DNA from: Mycobacterium sp. DL
Lineage (GTDB): Bacteria > Actinomycetota > Actinomycetes > Mycobacteriales > Mycobacteriaceae
Direction of reading: 5' to 3'
Assembly: GCF_039729195.1 (NCBI RefSeq)
Contig: NZ_CP155796.1
Coordinates: forward strand, 3,286,001-3,350,000
DNA: 64,000 nucleotides
The translations under genes and the position numbers were made by a program. Positions within the stretch are counted from its first letter, which is position 1; the number at the start of each line of letters is the position of its first letter. Below the pieces are notes generated by a model that did not search any database, was not told the DNA's origin, and saw only the letters and a list, made by a program, of their open reading frames with translations. Shown here in pieces: positions 53,235 to 63,321 of the stretch.

Positions 53235-54922
53235 GTGGCTCCTTCACCGTCATCGGTCGTCGAACGCCGACCCCTCATTCTTGCGGGCACGAACGATCCA
53301 TTGTGCAATATCGCGCCGAGAACTCCCGCAACGCCGATGGCGATCAGCACCGCCTCCACGATCGGGCCGAAGCGGGTGGCCGGTGTCAGCGAGGTCTTCA
53401 ACCGGATCTGCTGGTCGAGGTAGGCCGGTTCGAAGAACCCGGTGCGGGCCAGCTCGCGACCGTCGGGCGCGATGACGGCGCTGATACCGACGGTTCCGGC
53501 GACGACGGCGTACCGGTTGTGCTCGACGGCGCGCAGCCGGCTGAATGCCAGGTGCTGCTCGCTCATCGCCTGGTCGAAGGTCGCGTTGTTGGTGGGCACC
53601 GCGAGCACCTGGGCGCCGTTGCGTACCGACTCCCGAGCTGCCCGGTCGAAGATGACCTCCCAGCACGTGGTCACCCCGACGGGTACACCGGCGGCCTGAA
53701 CGACACCGGTGCCCTCGCCCGGGATGAAGTAGCCCGCACGTTCGGCGTACGGCGACAGGAGGCTGAAGAAGCTGCGCCACGGCAGATACTCACCGAACGG
53801 TTGGACGATCTGCTTGTCGTGGCGGGCCGCGGGACCCGTCGCCGGGTTCCACACGATGACCGAGTTCGTCGACACCGGGTTGTCCCGCGAGTAGCCGGGA
53901 GCCGCGACGACGCCCCCGACCAGGATGGGCGCGTCGATCGCGGCCGCGGCGGTCGAGATCTGCGCCCTGGCGTCCGGGTTGGCCAGCGGATCGATGTCCG
54001 AGGAGTTCTCCGGCCAGATCACCAGCATCGGTCGCGGCGCTCTGCCCGCGCGGACGTCGTCGGCGAGCCGCAGCGTTTCGCGGACGTGGTTGTCGAGGAC
54101 CGCACGGCGCTGGGCGTTGAACTCCAGGCCGAGGCGCGGCACGTTGCCCTGAACCGCGGCAATCGTGACGGGCGGGTCGTCGCCCGCGCCTGCGCCGGAC
54201 GTGCGGACGTGGGGCCACGCAAGTGCGGTCGCCAAAAGCACCAGGCTGATGCACAACCCGGGGATCACGACCGCGGGCGGCGCGGCGGCGCGGTCCGCGC
54301 CGTCACTTCGCCACCAGCGGATGACCTCCAGCGTCATCGCCGCCACGCTGAAGCCGAGGAGCACCACCGCGAACGACACCAGCGGCGCACCGCCGACATA
54401 CGCCAGCGGAAGCACCGGGCTCTCGGTCTGGGAGAACCCGACCACGCCCCACGGGAACCCGCCGAAAGGGATCGTCGACTTGAGCCATTCCTGGGCCGAC
54501 CACAGCCCCGCGAACCACAGCGGCCAGCCGGGCACCTTCCGGACCAGCACAGCGAACAGTCCGAACAGGGCCGGGAAAAGGGCCTGAACCAGGCTGAGCA
54601 TGACCCAGGGCAGGGCTCCGACCAGGCCGCTGATCCACGGCAGCAACGGCAGGTAGAAGGCCAGGCCGAACAGCAGTCCGTACCCGAAGCCGCCGGCAGC
54701 CGTGGTCGACGGCCGGGTCAACACCCACGCCAACAGCGCGAACGCCAGGATCGCTAGGTACCACCAGCCGAACGGCGGGAAACTGACACACAGCGCCAGT
54801 CCCGCGGCGATCGTGACGCTCAGCGCGGGCAAGCGGTCCACCAGAGCGTGACCGAAACGTCTGCTCCGCGACATCGGTTCGGACGCGGGATCGACGGTGT
54901 GGACTTCGTCGACGTCAGCCAT
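53231..54922 (-). CDS. lnt: Apolipoprotein N-acyltransferase (Lnt)
   Basis: The 563-residue protein has membrane helices over residues 20-240 and a nitrilase-type domain (about 265-520). The catalytic triad is visible as Glu in WPENSS, Lys in [14 protein letters not shown] and Cys in TTCWEVIFD. Lnt adds the third acyl chain to lipoproteins in the membrane. The ATG at 54922 overlaps the amidohydrolase stop by eight bases. It precedes the mannose synthase gene in a four-gene operon with amidohydrolase and FxsA. Confidence 0.93.
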   Translation of the reverse strand: MADVDEVHTVDPASEPMSRSRRFGHALVDRLPALSVTIAAGLALCVSFPPFGWWYLAILAFALLAWVLTRPSTTAAGGFGYGLLFGLAFYLPLLPWISGLVGALPWVMLSLVQALFPALFGLFAVLVRKVPGWPLWFAGLWSAQEWLKSTIPFGGFPWGVVGFSQTESPVLPLAYVGGAPLVSFAVVLLGFSVAAMTLEVIRWWRSDGADRAAAPPAVVIPGLCISLVLLATALAWPHVRTSGAGAGDDPPVTIAAVQGNVPRLGLEFNAQRRAVLDNHVRETLRLADDVRAGRAPRPMLVIWPENSSDIDPLANPDARAQISTAAAAIDAPILVGGVVAAPGYSRDNPVSTNSVIVWNPATGPAARHDKQIVQPFGEYLPWRSFFSLLSPYAERAGYFIPGEGTGVVQAAGVPVGVTTCWEVIFDRAARESVRNGAQVLAVPTNNATFDQAMSEQHLAFSRLRAVEHNRYAVVAGTVGISAVIAPDGRELARTGFFEPAYLDQQIRLKTSLTPATRFGPIVEAVLIAIGVAGVLGAILHNGSFVPARMRGRRSTTDDGEGAT

Positions 54923-56501
54923 GAATGACCGAGCCCCGATGCACCGTCTGCCGGCATCGCGGTAGACGTTCGTCGAGACGTGGGAGCACCGGCACCCGCG
55001 AGCGCGGATCGGTGGACCACCGCTGCACCGCGTCGGCGGGTGCGCTGACATCAAAATCGTCGGCGTCCCAGATCGCGTAGGAGGCCGGGGCGCCGGGTAC
55101 CAACGTGCCCATCACCCCGTCGCGGATCCCCCCGGCCCGCCACGCGCCGCGGGTCGCCGCCGCAAACGCGGCCCGCGCGGAGATGGCGCTTCCGGGGGTG
55201 TGATGGGTCGTCGCCGCACGGATCGCGGCCCATGGGTTCAGGACGGTCACCGGGCTGTCGGAGCCGAAGGCGAGTGGCACGCCTTGGGATGCTAACAGCG
55301 CGAACGGGTTCAACCGCCGGGCCCGCTCGACGCCGAGTCGCTGGGCGTACATTCCGGCTTCGCCGCCCCACAGCGCATCGAAGCCCGGCTGCATGCTGGC
55401 GATCACGCCCCAGCTGCCGAGCTTGGTCGCCTGCTCGTCGGTGACCATCTCGAGGTGCTCGAGACGGTGGCCCGCCCGCGCCACTGCGGCCCGACCGAAT
55501 CGCTCGACGACGGCCTCCAACGCTGCGACGACGGCCGAGACGGCCGCGTCGCCGATCACGTGGAACCCGGCGGTGATGCCGGCTTCGGTACAGGCCGAGA
55601 GGTGCGCGACGAGCGCGTCGCCGTCCAGATAGCAGTTGCCGTTGGGCGCCGGGCAACAGTCCCCGGCGTCGGTGTAGGGCTCGTGCAACCACGCGGTGCG
55701 CGAACCGAGCGCGCCGTCGACGAAGAGGTCGCCCGCGAGCCCGATGGCGTTGGTCGTCCCGATCAGCTCACGTGCCTGCTCGGCGGTGCTGACCTGTTCA
55801 CCCCAGTAGCCGACGATCTCGACACCGTGGCCGAAAGCGCGCAGTTCGTGCCAGTCGTCGAGGCCCCCGATCTCCGGGCCCGCGCACTCGTGGACAGCCA
55901 CGATGCCGACGGCCGCGGCGGCGTCGAGCGCTGCTCGCCGGGCAGCGGTGCGCTGATCTCCGGTGAGCCCGTCGCGGGCTGCCCGACGCACCAGGTGGTG
56001 CGCGTCCGCCTTGAGCGGTGTCGAGTCGCCGACACCGGCGGCCCGTCGCAGCGCCGTCGACGCGGCCGCCGAGTGCACGTCGACCCGGGACAGGTACGCG
56101 GGCCGGTCGCCGACCGCGGTGTCCACGTCGGCGGTGCTCGGCGCGGCGCGTTCCGGCCACTGCGATTCATCCCAGCCGTGTGCCCAGATCACGCCGTCGG
56201 GATGAGACCGCGCGTACCCGCCGAGCAGGTCGAGACAGTGCCGCAACGACGTCGCCTGGCGCAGGTCGACTCCGGTCAGCGTCAGGCCGGTCGCGGTGGT
56301 GTGCACGTGGCTGTCCACGAAGGCCGGGGCGACGAATGCGCCGCCCAGGTCGGTCACCGCAGCGTCGGGGAACTGCGCGCGACCGACGTCGTCGCTGCCC
56401 AGCCAGGCGACGACGCCGTCGCGTACGGCCATCGCTGTCGCGTCGGGCATGACGGGACTGTGCACATGCCCGTTGAGCAGGAGGGTGGTGGTGGTCGTCA
56501 C
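54915..56501 (-). CDS. Amidohydrolase (YtcJ-like)
   Basis: The 528-residue protein belongs to the amidohydrolase-3 subgroup. The N-terminal strand contains the metal-binding [11 protein letters not shown] and later [24 protein letters not shown] and FGSDSPV. It would hydrolyse an amide or similar bond using a metal. The substrate is unknown. Its ATG at 56501 overlaps the FxsA stop by four bases and its stop overlaps lnt. It belongs to the mannose-synthase/lnt operon. Confidence 0.9.
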   Translation of the reverse strand: MTTTTTLLLNGHVHSPVMPDATAMAVRDGVVAWLGSDDVGRAQFPDAAVTDLGGAFVAPAFVDSHVHTTATGLTLTGVDLRQATSLRHCLDLLGGYARSHPDGVIWAHGWDESQWPERAAPSTADVDTAVGDRPAYLSRVDVHSAAASTALRRAAGVGDSTPLKADAHHLVRRAARDGLTGDQRTAARRAALDAAAAVGIVAVHECAGPEIGGLDDWHELRAFGHGVEIVGYWGEQVSTAEQARELIGTTNAIGLAGDLFVDGALGSRTAWLHEPYTDAGDCCPAPNGNCYLDGDALVAHLSACTEAGITAGFHVIGDAAVSAVVAALEAVVERFGRAAVARAGHRLEHLEMVTDEQATKLGSWGVIASMQPGFDALWGGEAGMYAQRLGVERARRLNPFALLASQGVPLAFGSDSPVTVLNPWAAIRAATTHHTPGSAISARAAFAAATRGAWRAGGIRDGVMGTLVPGAPASYAIWDADDFDVSAPADAVQRWSTDPRSRVPVLPRLDERLPRCRQTVHRGSVIHG

Positions 56502-57004
56502 TCCGGCAGTCGGCGGGGCGCTTCGACGTCGGTCACGTCGCTGACGTCGATGACCTCCCCGTCGATGTAGTCGCCACGCCCCGGCTGGGTCGGACGGTGT
56601 GACCGAGCGCCCGCCGCGGCGCTACCCACGGTGCCGACACCGACGATCAACGGTGCGCGTCGAGCGGCCAGGGCGGTGACCAGTGGCCGCGCGGCCGCCC
56701 TGGTCGGCGGCAGCAGCAGCAGGGCACCGAGAACCGAGCTGGCCACGCCCGGAACCACGACAAGCACCGTGCCGAGCGCGACGAGCGCGCTGTCGGTGAC
56801 AGCTCCCTGGGCGTTGGCGGCGGTCAGCCCGCCGGACTGCAGCCGCTGGATGTGGCGCCGCACCTGGGACCCCGCCAGGGCGAGACCGACCACGAACGTG
56901 CCCGCCACCAGCAGCACAGTCCAGCCGAAGCCGATCGTCGACGCCAGCGCCACCAGGACGGCCAGCTCGATGACCGCGTAGATCAGAAACAGCCTCATCG
57001 CCAT
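56498..57004 (-). CDS. fxsA: FxsA-family membrane protein
   Basis: The 168-residue protein has the FxsA layout: two helices near the N-terminus (RLFLIYAVIELAVLVALA; WTVLLVAGTFVVGLALAG) and two more around 70-110, followed by a cytosolic tail. FxsA-type proteins are small membrane proteins of unknown biochemical role, named for a plasmid/phage exclusion phenotype. It corresponds to Rv2053c. It is the first gene of the operon that ends with the mannose synthase. Confidence 0.88.
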   Translation of the reverse strand: MAMRLFLIYAVIELAVLVALASTIGFGWTVLLVAGTFVVGLALAGSQVRRHIQRLQSGGLTAANAQGAVTDSALVALGTVLVVVPGVASSVLGALLLLPPTRAAARPLVTALAARRAPLIVGVGTVGSAAAGARSHRPTQPGRGDYIDGEVIDVSDVTDVEAPRRLPE

Positions 57005-57037
57005 GCTCTGCCAACGCCCGGGAGCGCCCGCAGGTTC

Positions 57038-57439
57038 CTACGCACTCGGCGGGACACCGGGGGCCTGCACTTCGATCGCGGCGTGCACCTTGTCGATCCC
57101 GCCGCGCAGAAGCGCCTGCGGGATGAAGTACCACGCGTGGTTCCAGTACCTCTTGATGATCAGATCGAACACCCGCCGGGTCTCGGATTTGGGCAGCATC
57201 CGCGCCTCCGCCTCGACCGGCTCGCCCTTCACCTTGCCGAGCACGCCGCACTTCTGGATGGTGACCCGCGGAGTGTTGTTGATCCGCTTGGTCTTCCATG
57301 AGCCGTCATCGGTGATGATCAGCAGCTTGTCCCCCTCGGGTACCCCCCACACCGCCGTCGGCTTGGGCCGGCCGTCCTTGGTGAACGTGGTCAGCAGCAG
57401 GTACTTCTCGCCGTAGACGTCCTTGAACTGAGGCGCCAT
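57038..57439 (-). CDS. PPOX-class F420/flavin-binding split-barrel protein (first copy)
   Basis: The 133-residue protein contains YLLLTTFTKDGRPKPTAVWG and WKTKRINNTPRVTIQKCG, typical of mycobacterial pyridoxamine-oxidase-like F420 oxidoreductases related to Rv2061c. It could use F420H2 to reduce an unknown substrate. The second copy lies 3 bp upstream on the same strand, so the two arose by tandem duplication. It has a slightly longer C-terminus than its neighbour. Confidence 0.88.
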   Translation of the reverse strand: MAPQFKDVYGEKYLLLTTFTKDGRPKPTAVWGVPEGDKLLIITDDGSWKTKRINNTPRVTIQKCGVLGKVKGEPVEAEARMLPKSETRRVFDLIIKRYWNHAWYFIPQALLRGGIDKVHAAIEVQAPGVPPSA

Positions 57440-57442
57440 GGG

Positions 57443-57826
57443 TCAGTTCACCGGCTTCAGTTCGATCGTGACGTTCTTGTCCATCCCGCCACGCAGTTTC
57501 GAGAAGAGGTTGAAGGTCTTGCCGAGCAGGCCGTAGCGCTTGCCGATGGCGTCGTAGGTGGCGCCGTTGACCGACTTGTCGAGGATCGCAGCGGTGGCCT
57601 CGACCGCCTCGCCCTTGGGCTTGCCGCCGCGGTCGCACTCGGCGATGGTCACCCGCGGGGTGTTGCGGATGCGCTTGACCTTCCAGGACTTCTCCTGGGT
57701 GATCGCGGTCAGACGGTCGCCGTCGCCGACGGCCCAGATCGCCGTCGGCTTCGGCCGGCCATCCTTGGTGAAGGTGGTCAGCAGGATGTACTCGGATCCG
57801 GCTACGTCGGAGAAGGTCACGGGCAT
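57443..57826 (-). CDS. PPOX-class F420/flavin-binding split-barrel protein (second copy)
   Basis: The 127-residue protein is a paralogue of the one that follows it: EYILLTTFTKDGRPKPTAIWA and WKVKRIRNTPRVTIAECD match closely. The central part has diverged (AATAAILDKSV). Its start at ATG 57826 lies about 12 bp downstream of a 37-bp tandem repeat and 93 bp after cobN. As for its partner, the substrate is unknown. Confidence 0.88.
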   Translation of the reverse strand: MPVTFSDVAGSEYILLTTFTKDGRPKPTAIWAVGDGDRLTAITQEKSWKVKRIRNTPRVTIAECDRGGKPKGEAVEATAAILDKSVNGATYDAIGKRYGLLGKTFNLFSKLRGGMDKNVTIELKPVN

Positions 57827-57837
57827 CCGCCCAACTT

Positions 57838-57911
57838 ATCTCCCCGAGTCGCTCCGCTCCTACCCGCCGAACCCATCTCCCCGAGTCGCTCCGCTCCTAC
57901 CCGCCGAACCC
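57838..57911. repeat. Two full copies of a 37-bp tandem repeat between cobN and the PPOX genes
   Basis: Exact copies at 57838-57874 and 57875-57911, followed by the first eight bases of a third. The unit includes CCCCGAGTCGCTCCGCTCC. It lies just outside both coding regions. It looks like a small VNTR-type intergenic repeat whose copy number may vary. Confidence 0.85.
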
Positions 57912-57919
57912 ATCTCCCG

Positions 57920-60900
57920 TCAGCCTTCGAGGTCGCCCTCGGTCTCCAGCAGCACCTGGCGCAGCCCGTCGAGGGTCGCCGCTTCCGGCTCGGCCCACAT
58001 TCCCCGTCCGGCGGCTTCCAGCAGGCGCTCGGCCATTCCGTGCAGTGCCCATGGGTTGGATTCGGCCATGAACTTGCGGTTCTCGTCGTCGAGGACGTAT
58101 TCGCCGGCGAGTCGCTCGTACATCCAGTCGGCCATCACCCCTGCGGTGGCGTCGTACCCGAACAGATAGTCGACGGTCGCCGCCATCTCGAATGCGCCCT
58201 TGTAGCCGTGTCTGCGCATCGCGTTCATCCAACGCGGGTTGACGACGCGGGCCCGGAAGACCCGCGTGGTCTCCTCCGACAGCGTCCGGGTGCGCACCGA
58301 CTCGGGCCGGGTGTTGTCGCCGATGTAGGCGACCGGGTCCTTGCCGGTGAGCGCCCGCACGGTGGCGATCATGCCGCCGTGGTACTGGAAGTAGTCGTCG
58401 GAGTCGGCGATGTCGTGCTCGCGGGTGTCGGTGTTCTTGGCAGCCACGGCGATTCGACGGTAGGCCCTGTTCATGTCGTCGGTGGCCGGGGCGCCGTCCA
58501 GTCCGCGGCCGTAGGCGAACCCGCCCCAGGCGGTGTACACCTGCGCGAGGTCGGCGTCATCGCGCCAGTTGCGGCTGTCCATCAGCTGCAGCAACCCGGC
58601 GCCGTAGGTACCGGGTTTGGAGCCGAAGATCCGGGTGGTGGCGCGCCGGCGGTCGCCGTGTTCGGCCAGGTCGACTTCGCTGTGGGCGCGCACGTAGTTC
58701 TGGTCGGCCGTCTCGTCGAGACCCGCAACCAGGGCAACCGCGTCGTCGAGCATCGTGACGACGTGCGGGAACGCATCGCGGAAGAAACCCGAGATGCGGA
58801 CGGTGACGTCGATGCGTGGCCGGCCGAGCTCGGTCAGGGACATGGCCTCGAGGTCGACGACACGACGTGAGGCCTCATCCCACACCGGCCGGACCCCCAG
58901 TAGTGCAAGGACTTCCGCGATGTCGTCGCCCGACGTGCGCATGGCCGAGGTGCCCCACACCGAGAGTCCGACCGACTGGGGCCACTGCCCGTGATCGGCG
59001 TGGTACCGCTCCAGCAGCGAATCCGCCAGCGCCACACCCGTTTCCCACGCCAGTCGCGACGGCACCGCTTTGGGGTCGACGGAGTAGAAGTTGCGCCCGG
59101 TCGGCAGCACGTTGACCAGACCGCGCAGCGGTGAGCCGGACGGCCCCGCCTCGATGAATCGGCCGTCGAGTGCCCGCAGGATCTGAGTGATCTCACCCTC
59201 GGTCCCCCGCAGGCGTGGCACGACTTCCTCGGCCGCGAAGCGAAGCACTGCCGCGACGTCGGTGTTGTCGGTGATCCGCCCGACGGCCGAGGCATCCCAA
59301 CCGGACTCCTGCAGGGCGCCCACCAGACCGCGAGCCTGCTCTTCGGCGACGTCGACTGCGCCACGGGTGTCCGAGCCGTCCTCGGCGAGGCCCAACGCCT
59401 GGCGAAGGCCGGGTACCGACTGCTCGCCACCGAACAGCTGGCGGGCCCGCAGCATCGCCAGCACCAGATCGAGTTCGACAGCACCGTCCGGCGCCTGGCC
59501 CAGCACGTGCAGGCCGTCGCGGATCTGCACGTCCTTGATCTCGCACAGCCAGCCGTCGACGTGCAGCAGCATGTCGTCGAAGACGTCCTCGTCGGGGCGG
59601 TCCTCCAGCCCGAGGTCGTGATCCATCTTCGCCGCTCGCATCAGCGTCCAGATCTGCTGGCGGATCGCGGGCAGCTTGGCCGGGTCCAGCGTGGAGATGT
59701 TCGAGTGCTCGTCGAGCAGCTGTTCGAGCCGGGCGATGTCGCCGTAACTCTCGGCGCGTGCCATCGGCGGGATGAGATGGTCCACCAGGACGGCATGCGC
59801 GCGGCGTTTGGCCTGCGTGCCCTCACCGGGGTCATTGACAAGGAAGGGATAGATCAGCGGCAGGTCGCCCAGGGCGGCATCGGATCCGCAGGCCGCGGAC
59901 ATGCCCAGCGTCTTGCCCGGCAGCCACTCGAGGTTGCCGTGCTTACCGAGGTGGACGACGGCGTCGGCGCCGAAACCCTTGTCCAGCCATCGATATGCGG
60001 CGAGATAGTGGTGACTGGGCGGCAGATCCGGATCGTGGTAGATCGCGACCGGGTTCTCGCCGAAGCCGCGCGGGGGTTGCACGAGGATCACCACGTTGCC
60101 GGACATCATTGCCGCGATGACGATCTCACCGTCGGGGTCCCGGCTGCGGTCGACGAACAGCTCACCCGGTGGCGGCCCCCAGTGTTCGACCATGGCGTCG
60201 GTCAGTTCGGTCGGCAGCGTCGCGAACCACTCGCGATAGTCCTTGGCGGACAATCGAATCGGATTGCCCACCAGTTGACCCTCGGTCAGCCAGTTCTGAT
60301 CCTGGCCGCCGCGTTCGATCAACGCATGGACCAGCGCATCGCCATCTTCGGCTTCGACGCCGGGCACCTCACCGATGTCGTAGCCGGACTCCCGCATGGC
60401 CCGCAGCAGTGCGACAGCACTTGCGGGGGTGTCCAATCCGACGGCGTTGCCGATCCGCGCGTGCTTGGTGGGGTACGCGGAGAACACCAGCGCCACCCGC
60501 TTGTCGGCGGACGCGATCCGGCGCAGCCTGGCGTGCCGCACGGCGAGCCCGGCGACCCGCGCGCAGCGCTCCGGGTCGGGTACGTAGGAGATCAGGCCGT
60601 CCTCGTCGATCTCCTTGAACGAGAACGGAACCGTCACGATGCGGCCGTCGAACTCCGGGACCGCGACCTGCGTCGCGACGTCGAGCGGGCTCATCCCGTC
60701 GTCGTTGTCGATCCACTGCTTCCGCGAAGACGTCAGGCACAGCCCCTGCAGGATGGGCACGTCGAGCGCCGCCAGATGCGCGACGTTCCACTGGTCGTCG
60801 ATGCCACCGGCACCCACCGTGGCCGGGATCGCGCCGCCGGCCGCCAAGACCGTCGTGATCAAGGCGTCCGCGGTGCCGAGCAGTTCGAGCAGTTCCGATT

Positions 60901-61531
60901 CCGGGTTGCGCAGCGAAGCGCAGTAGATCGCCAGAGGACGACCGCCCGCCGCATGTATCGCATGGCACAGCGATCCGATGTACTCGGTGTTGCCGGCCAA
61001 CTGCTGCGCACGGTAGAAGAGCACCGCGATCGTCGGGCCGTCGCCGCTGGCTTCGTAGCCGGCCGGGCAGTCCAGCACGCCCCACGTGGGGATGTCGACC
61101 GGCGGCTCGAACCCGAAGCCGGTCATGAGCACCGTGTCGGAGAGGAAGGCGTGAAGGTTCGCCAGGTTCTCGACACCGCCCTGCGCGAAGTAGACGTGCG
61201 TCTCCAGCGCGACACCGGCCGGCACCGTCGAGTGACTCATCAGATCGGCGTCGGGGGCCTGCTCGCCACTGATGACCACGGCAGGGATGCCCGCCGCGGC
61301 CACCTGATCGATGCCGTCCTCCCAGGCGCGGTACCCACCGAGAATCCGGACCACCACGGCCTGCACACCGTCGAGCAGTTCGGCCAACTCACCGTCCACC
61401 AGCCGCGACGGGTTGGCCCAGCGGTAGGCGGCCCCGCTGGCCCTGGCCGCGATGAGGTCGGTGTCCGAGGTCGACAGCAGCAGGATGGTCGGGGAACTCG
61501 GGGATTCGGCCACGCTCCATTCGTACCGCAT
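57920..61531 (-). CDS. cobN: Cobaltochelatase subunit CobN
   Basis: The 1203-residue protein is a full-length CobN: an N-terminal domain (TILLLSTSDTDLIAARASG), long central domains and conserved segments HLGKHGNLEWLPGKTLGMSA and ANPSRL-type sequences. CobN is the large subunit that inserts cobalt into hydrogenobyrinic acid a,c-diamide in aerobic cobalamin synthesis, with CobS and CobT elsewhere. The start ATG at 61531 may be followed by a more usual VAESPSSPTIL start. No cobalamin riboswitch was recognised upstream. It corresponds to Rv2062c. Confidence 0.95.
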   Translation of the reverse strand: MRYEWSVAESPSSPTILLLSTSDTDLIAARASGAAYRWANPSRLVDGELAELLDGVQAVVVRILGGYRAWEDGIDQVAAAGIPAVVISGEQAPDADLMSHSTVPAGVALETHVYFAQGGVENLANLHAFLSDTVLMTGFGFEPPVDIPTWGVLDCPAGYEASGDGPTIAVLFYRAQQLAGNTEYIGSLCHAIHAAGGRPLAIYCASLRNPESELLELLGTADALITTVLAAGGAIPATVGAGGIDDQWNVAHLAALDVPILQGLCLTSSRKQWIDNDDGMSPLDVATQVAVPEFDGRIVTVPFSFKEIDEDGLISYVPDPERCARVAGLAVRHARLRRIASADKRVALVFSAYPTKHARIGNAVGLDTPASAVALLRAMRESGYDIGEVPGVEAEDGDALVHALIERGGQDQNWLTEGQLVGNPIRLSAKDYREWFATLPTELTDAMVEHWGPPPGELFVDRSRDPDGEIVIAAMMSGNVVILVQPPRGFGENPVAIYHDPDLPPSHHYLAAYRWLDKGFGADAVVHLGKHGNLEWLPGKTLGMSAACGSDAALGDLPLIYPFLVNDPGEGTQAKRRAHAVLVDHLIPPMARAESYGDIARLEQLLDEHSNISTLDPAKLPAIRQQIWTLMRAAKMDHDLGLEDRPDEDVFDDMLLHVDGWLCEIKDVQIRDGLHVLGQAPDGAVELDLVLAMLRARQLFGGEQSVPGLRQALGLAEDGSDTRGAVDVAEEQARGLVGALQESGWDASAVGRITDNTDVAAVLRFAAEEVVPRLRGTEGEITQILRALDGRFIEAGPSGSPLRGLVNVLPTGRNFYSVDPKAVPSRLAWETGVALADSLLERYHADHGQWPQSVGLSVWGTSAMRTSGDDIAEVLALLGVRPVWDEASRRVVDLEAMSLTELGRPRIDVTVRISGFFRDAFPHVVTMLDDAVALVAGLDETADQNYVRAHSEVDLAEHGDRRRATTRIFGSKPGTYGAGLLQLMDSRNWRDDADLAQVYTAWGGFAYGRGLDGAPATDDMNRAYRRIAVAAKNTDTREHDIADSDDYFQYHGGMIATVRALTGKDPVAYIGDNTRPESVRTRTLSEETTRVFRARVVNPRWMNAMRRHGYKGAFEMAATVDYLFGYDATAGVMADWMYERLAGEYVLDDENRKFMAESNPWALHGMAERLLEAAGRGMWAEPEAATLDGLRQVLLETEGDLEG

Positions 61532-61610
61532 GGAGTCCTGTGGAACTCACCTCACCTGGCAAAGCCTGGCCGGAACCTATCCCGCCCCACCTGCTGGAGC
61601 GGCGTGGAAC

Positions 61611-61709
61611 TCAGCCGTGCCAGCGGCCGTACCACGTCTGCCGGTAGGGCATGCCGATCGCCGCCACGAGCAGGAAGATGACGGCCGAGAAAACCAAGAG
61701 TGCGAACAT
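61611..61709 (-). CDS. 32-residue single-helix membrane peptide upstream of cobN
   Basis: From ATG 61709 the frame encodes 32 residues: a hydrophobic helix (FALLVFSAVIFLLVAAIGM) and a short aromatic/basic tail (PYRQTWYGRWHG). A GAAAGGAA lies 5 nt upstream of the ATG. The frame ends 79 bp before the cobN start on the same strand, so it is likely co-transcribed. Its topology suggests a small regulator or subunit in the membrane. I know no named family for it. Longer overlapping frames in this region have no better support. Confidence 0.6.
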   Translation of the reverse strand: MFALLVFSAVIFLLVAAIGMPYRQTWYGRWHG

Positions 61710-61833
61710 CGCCGTTCCTTTCACTCATCCCGTTGTTTGACACGGGTTCAGTAAGCAGGACGGTACCGCCGGTAACGATGAAAAAGATCGCGGTGTGCGT
61801 GACGAGACGGATCACGCCACGATGTGACCCTCG

Positions 61834-63321
61834 TCACAATCGTGCCGTGTGGACGTCGAAATCGGAGACCCGCGGTGAGCGCATCAGCTCGGTGTAGCGC
61901 TGCGGCGTCCACGGGAACAATTCGGGCAGTCCGTCCTTGCCCAGATACCAACTGCTGCACCCGGTCATCCAGACCGTCTGCGGCATGGCGGCTTTCATGT
62001 CCTCGTTGTACGTCTTTGTCGCCGTCTCGGTAGGCGCCGCAGAGACGATGCGACGTGTCCGCAGCTGCTCGATCCACCACATCACGTAGGCGGCCTGGTC
62101 CTCGGCGATCTGGATGAGCGAGTTGTTGCCGACGGGCGAATGGGGACCCATGAGCATGAACATGTTCGGAAAGCCCGGTACCGCAACGGATCGGTACGCG
62201 GTCGGGCCGTCGGCCCATGCCTCGTCGAGGGTCAGGCCGCCCTCGCCGGTGATCGTCAGCGGCCGCACGTAGGCGTGCGCGTCGAACCCCGTCGCCAACA
62301 CCAACAGGTCGAGTTCGTGCAGCGTGCCGTCGACGGTGACGACACCGCCTGCTTCGACACGGGCGATCGCGTCGGTGACGATGTCGACCCCCGGCTTCTG
62401 AACCGCACGATAGTAGTGCCCCGCGAAGATCATCCGTTTGCACATCGGCTGGTCCTGCGGAGTCAGCTTGGCCCGCAGCGTCCGGTTGCGGACCGAAAGT
62501 CGCAGGTTCCATCGGCACTGCGTCTGGTAGAGCCACCGCTGCCATCCGGGACGGATGGGCGCCACCCCGAACAGCAGCCGTACGAAGTTGCCCCAGAACC
62601 AGTAACCGAAGCTGTTGAGCAGCGGCCAGCGGCGCAGCGCAGCCTTCGTCCCCGCCGAGACCGAGAGGTTCGGCCACGGGCAGATCCACTGCGCGGTGCG
62701 CTGGAAGACCTTGAGTTCGTTGACATTGCCGCCGAGTTCGGCGGTGATCTGCACACCCGTCGAGCCGGTCCCGATGACCCCGATCCGCTTGTCGGGCAGC
62801 GACACCGAGTGATCCCAGCGCGAGGTGTGGAACATCGGCCCCTCGAATGTGGCAAGGCCCTCGATGTCGGGATACCGGGGTATCCGCAGCACACCTGTCG
62901 CGGTGACCAGCACATCAAACGATTCGACGCCCGCGGGCGTGGTCACGACCCATCCGCCGTCCCGGTAGGCGGCCTCGGTCACGTCGGTGCCGAATCGAAT
63001 ACGGCTCCTGATGCCGCGCTCGGTGGCAACCTGCCGGAAGTACTGTTGAATCTCCGGCCCCGGCGGCAGCATGTGGGACCACTCGGGGTTGGGCCGGAAC
63101 GAGTAGCTGTAGTACCGCGACGGGATGTCGCACGTCAGACCGGGATAGGTGTTGTCGCGCCAGGTGCCACCGACCTCATCGGCCGCCTCGAAGATCGTGA
63201 AATCGTTGATGCCCGCGTCCTGCAACTTCGCCGCCATGCACAGGCCGGACATGCCCGCTCCGATGATGGCGACGCTGATGGGGCGCTGTGTCGAGGTGCG
63301 CCCGCCGTTCTGTGATGCCAT
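61834..63321 (-). CDS. Baeyer-Villiger-type flavin monooxygenase
   Basis: The 495-residue protein has a FAD Rossmann motif (IIGAGMSGLCMAAKL), the type I BVMO fingerprint FEGPMFHTSRWDH (F-x-G-x-x-x-H-x-x-x-W-D) and a second NADPH motif (VIGTGSTGVQIT). It would oxidise ketones or heteroatoms with NADPH and oxygen. The ATG at 63321 was chosen; a longer frame to 63483 has no coding character. It is divergent from the TauD-like gene at 63477. Confidence 0.9.
   Translation of the reverse strand: MASQNGGRTSTQRPISVAIIGAGMSGLCMAAKLQDAGINDFTIFEAADEVGGTWRDNTYPGLTCDIPSRYYSYSFRPNPEWSHMLPPGPEIQQYFRQVATERGIRSRIRFGTDVTEAAYRDGGWVVTTPAGVESFDVLVTATGVLRIPRYPDIEGLATFEGPMFHTSRWDHSVSLPDKRIGVIGTGSTGVQITAELGGNVNELKVFQRTAQWICPWPNLSVSAGTKAALRRWPLLNSFGYWFWGNFVRLLFGVAPIRPGWQRWLYQTQCRWNLRLSVRNRTLRAKLTPQDQPMCKRMIFAGHYYRAVQKPGVDIVTDAIARVEAGGVVTVDGTLHELDLLVLATGFDAHAYVRPLTITGEGGLTLDEAWADGPTAYRSVAVPGFPNMFMLMGPHSPVGNNSLIQIAEDQAAYVMWWIEQLRTRRIVSAAPTETATKTYNEDMKAAMPQTVWMTGCSSWYLGKDGLPELFPWTPQRYTELMRSPRVSDFDVHTARL

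Noticed and set aside
59507..61681. Open frame of 724 codons on the plus strand opposite cobN
   Set aside because: It mirrors cobN codon positions in high-GC DNA and has no recognisable domain. Several similar long antisense frames exist across the window.
61552..61815. An 87-residue frame overlapping the membrane peptide
   Set aside because: Its start region is plausible, but the rest turns Arg/Leu-rich and overlaps the better-supported 32-residue frame in another phase.
61532..61830. Cobalamin riboswitch upstream of cobN
   Set aside because: No B12 box (AGYCAGGAGACCTGCC-like) or matching fold was found in this stretch.
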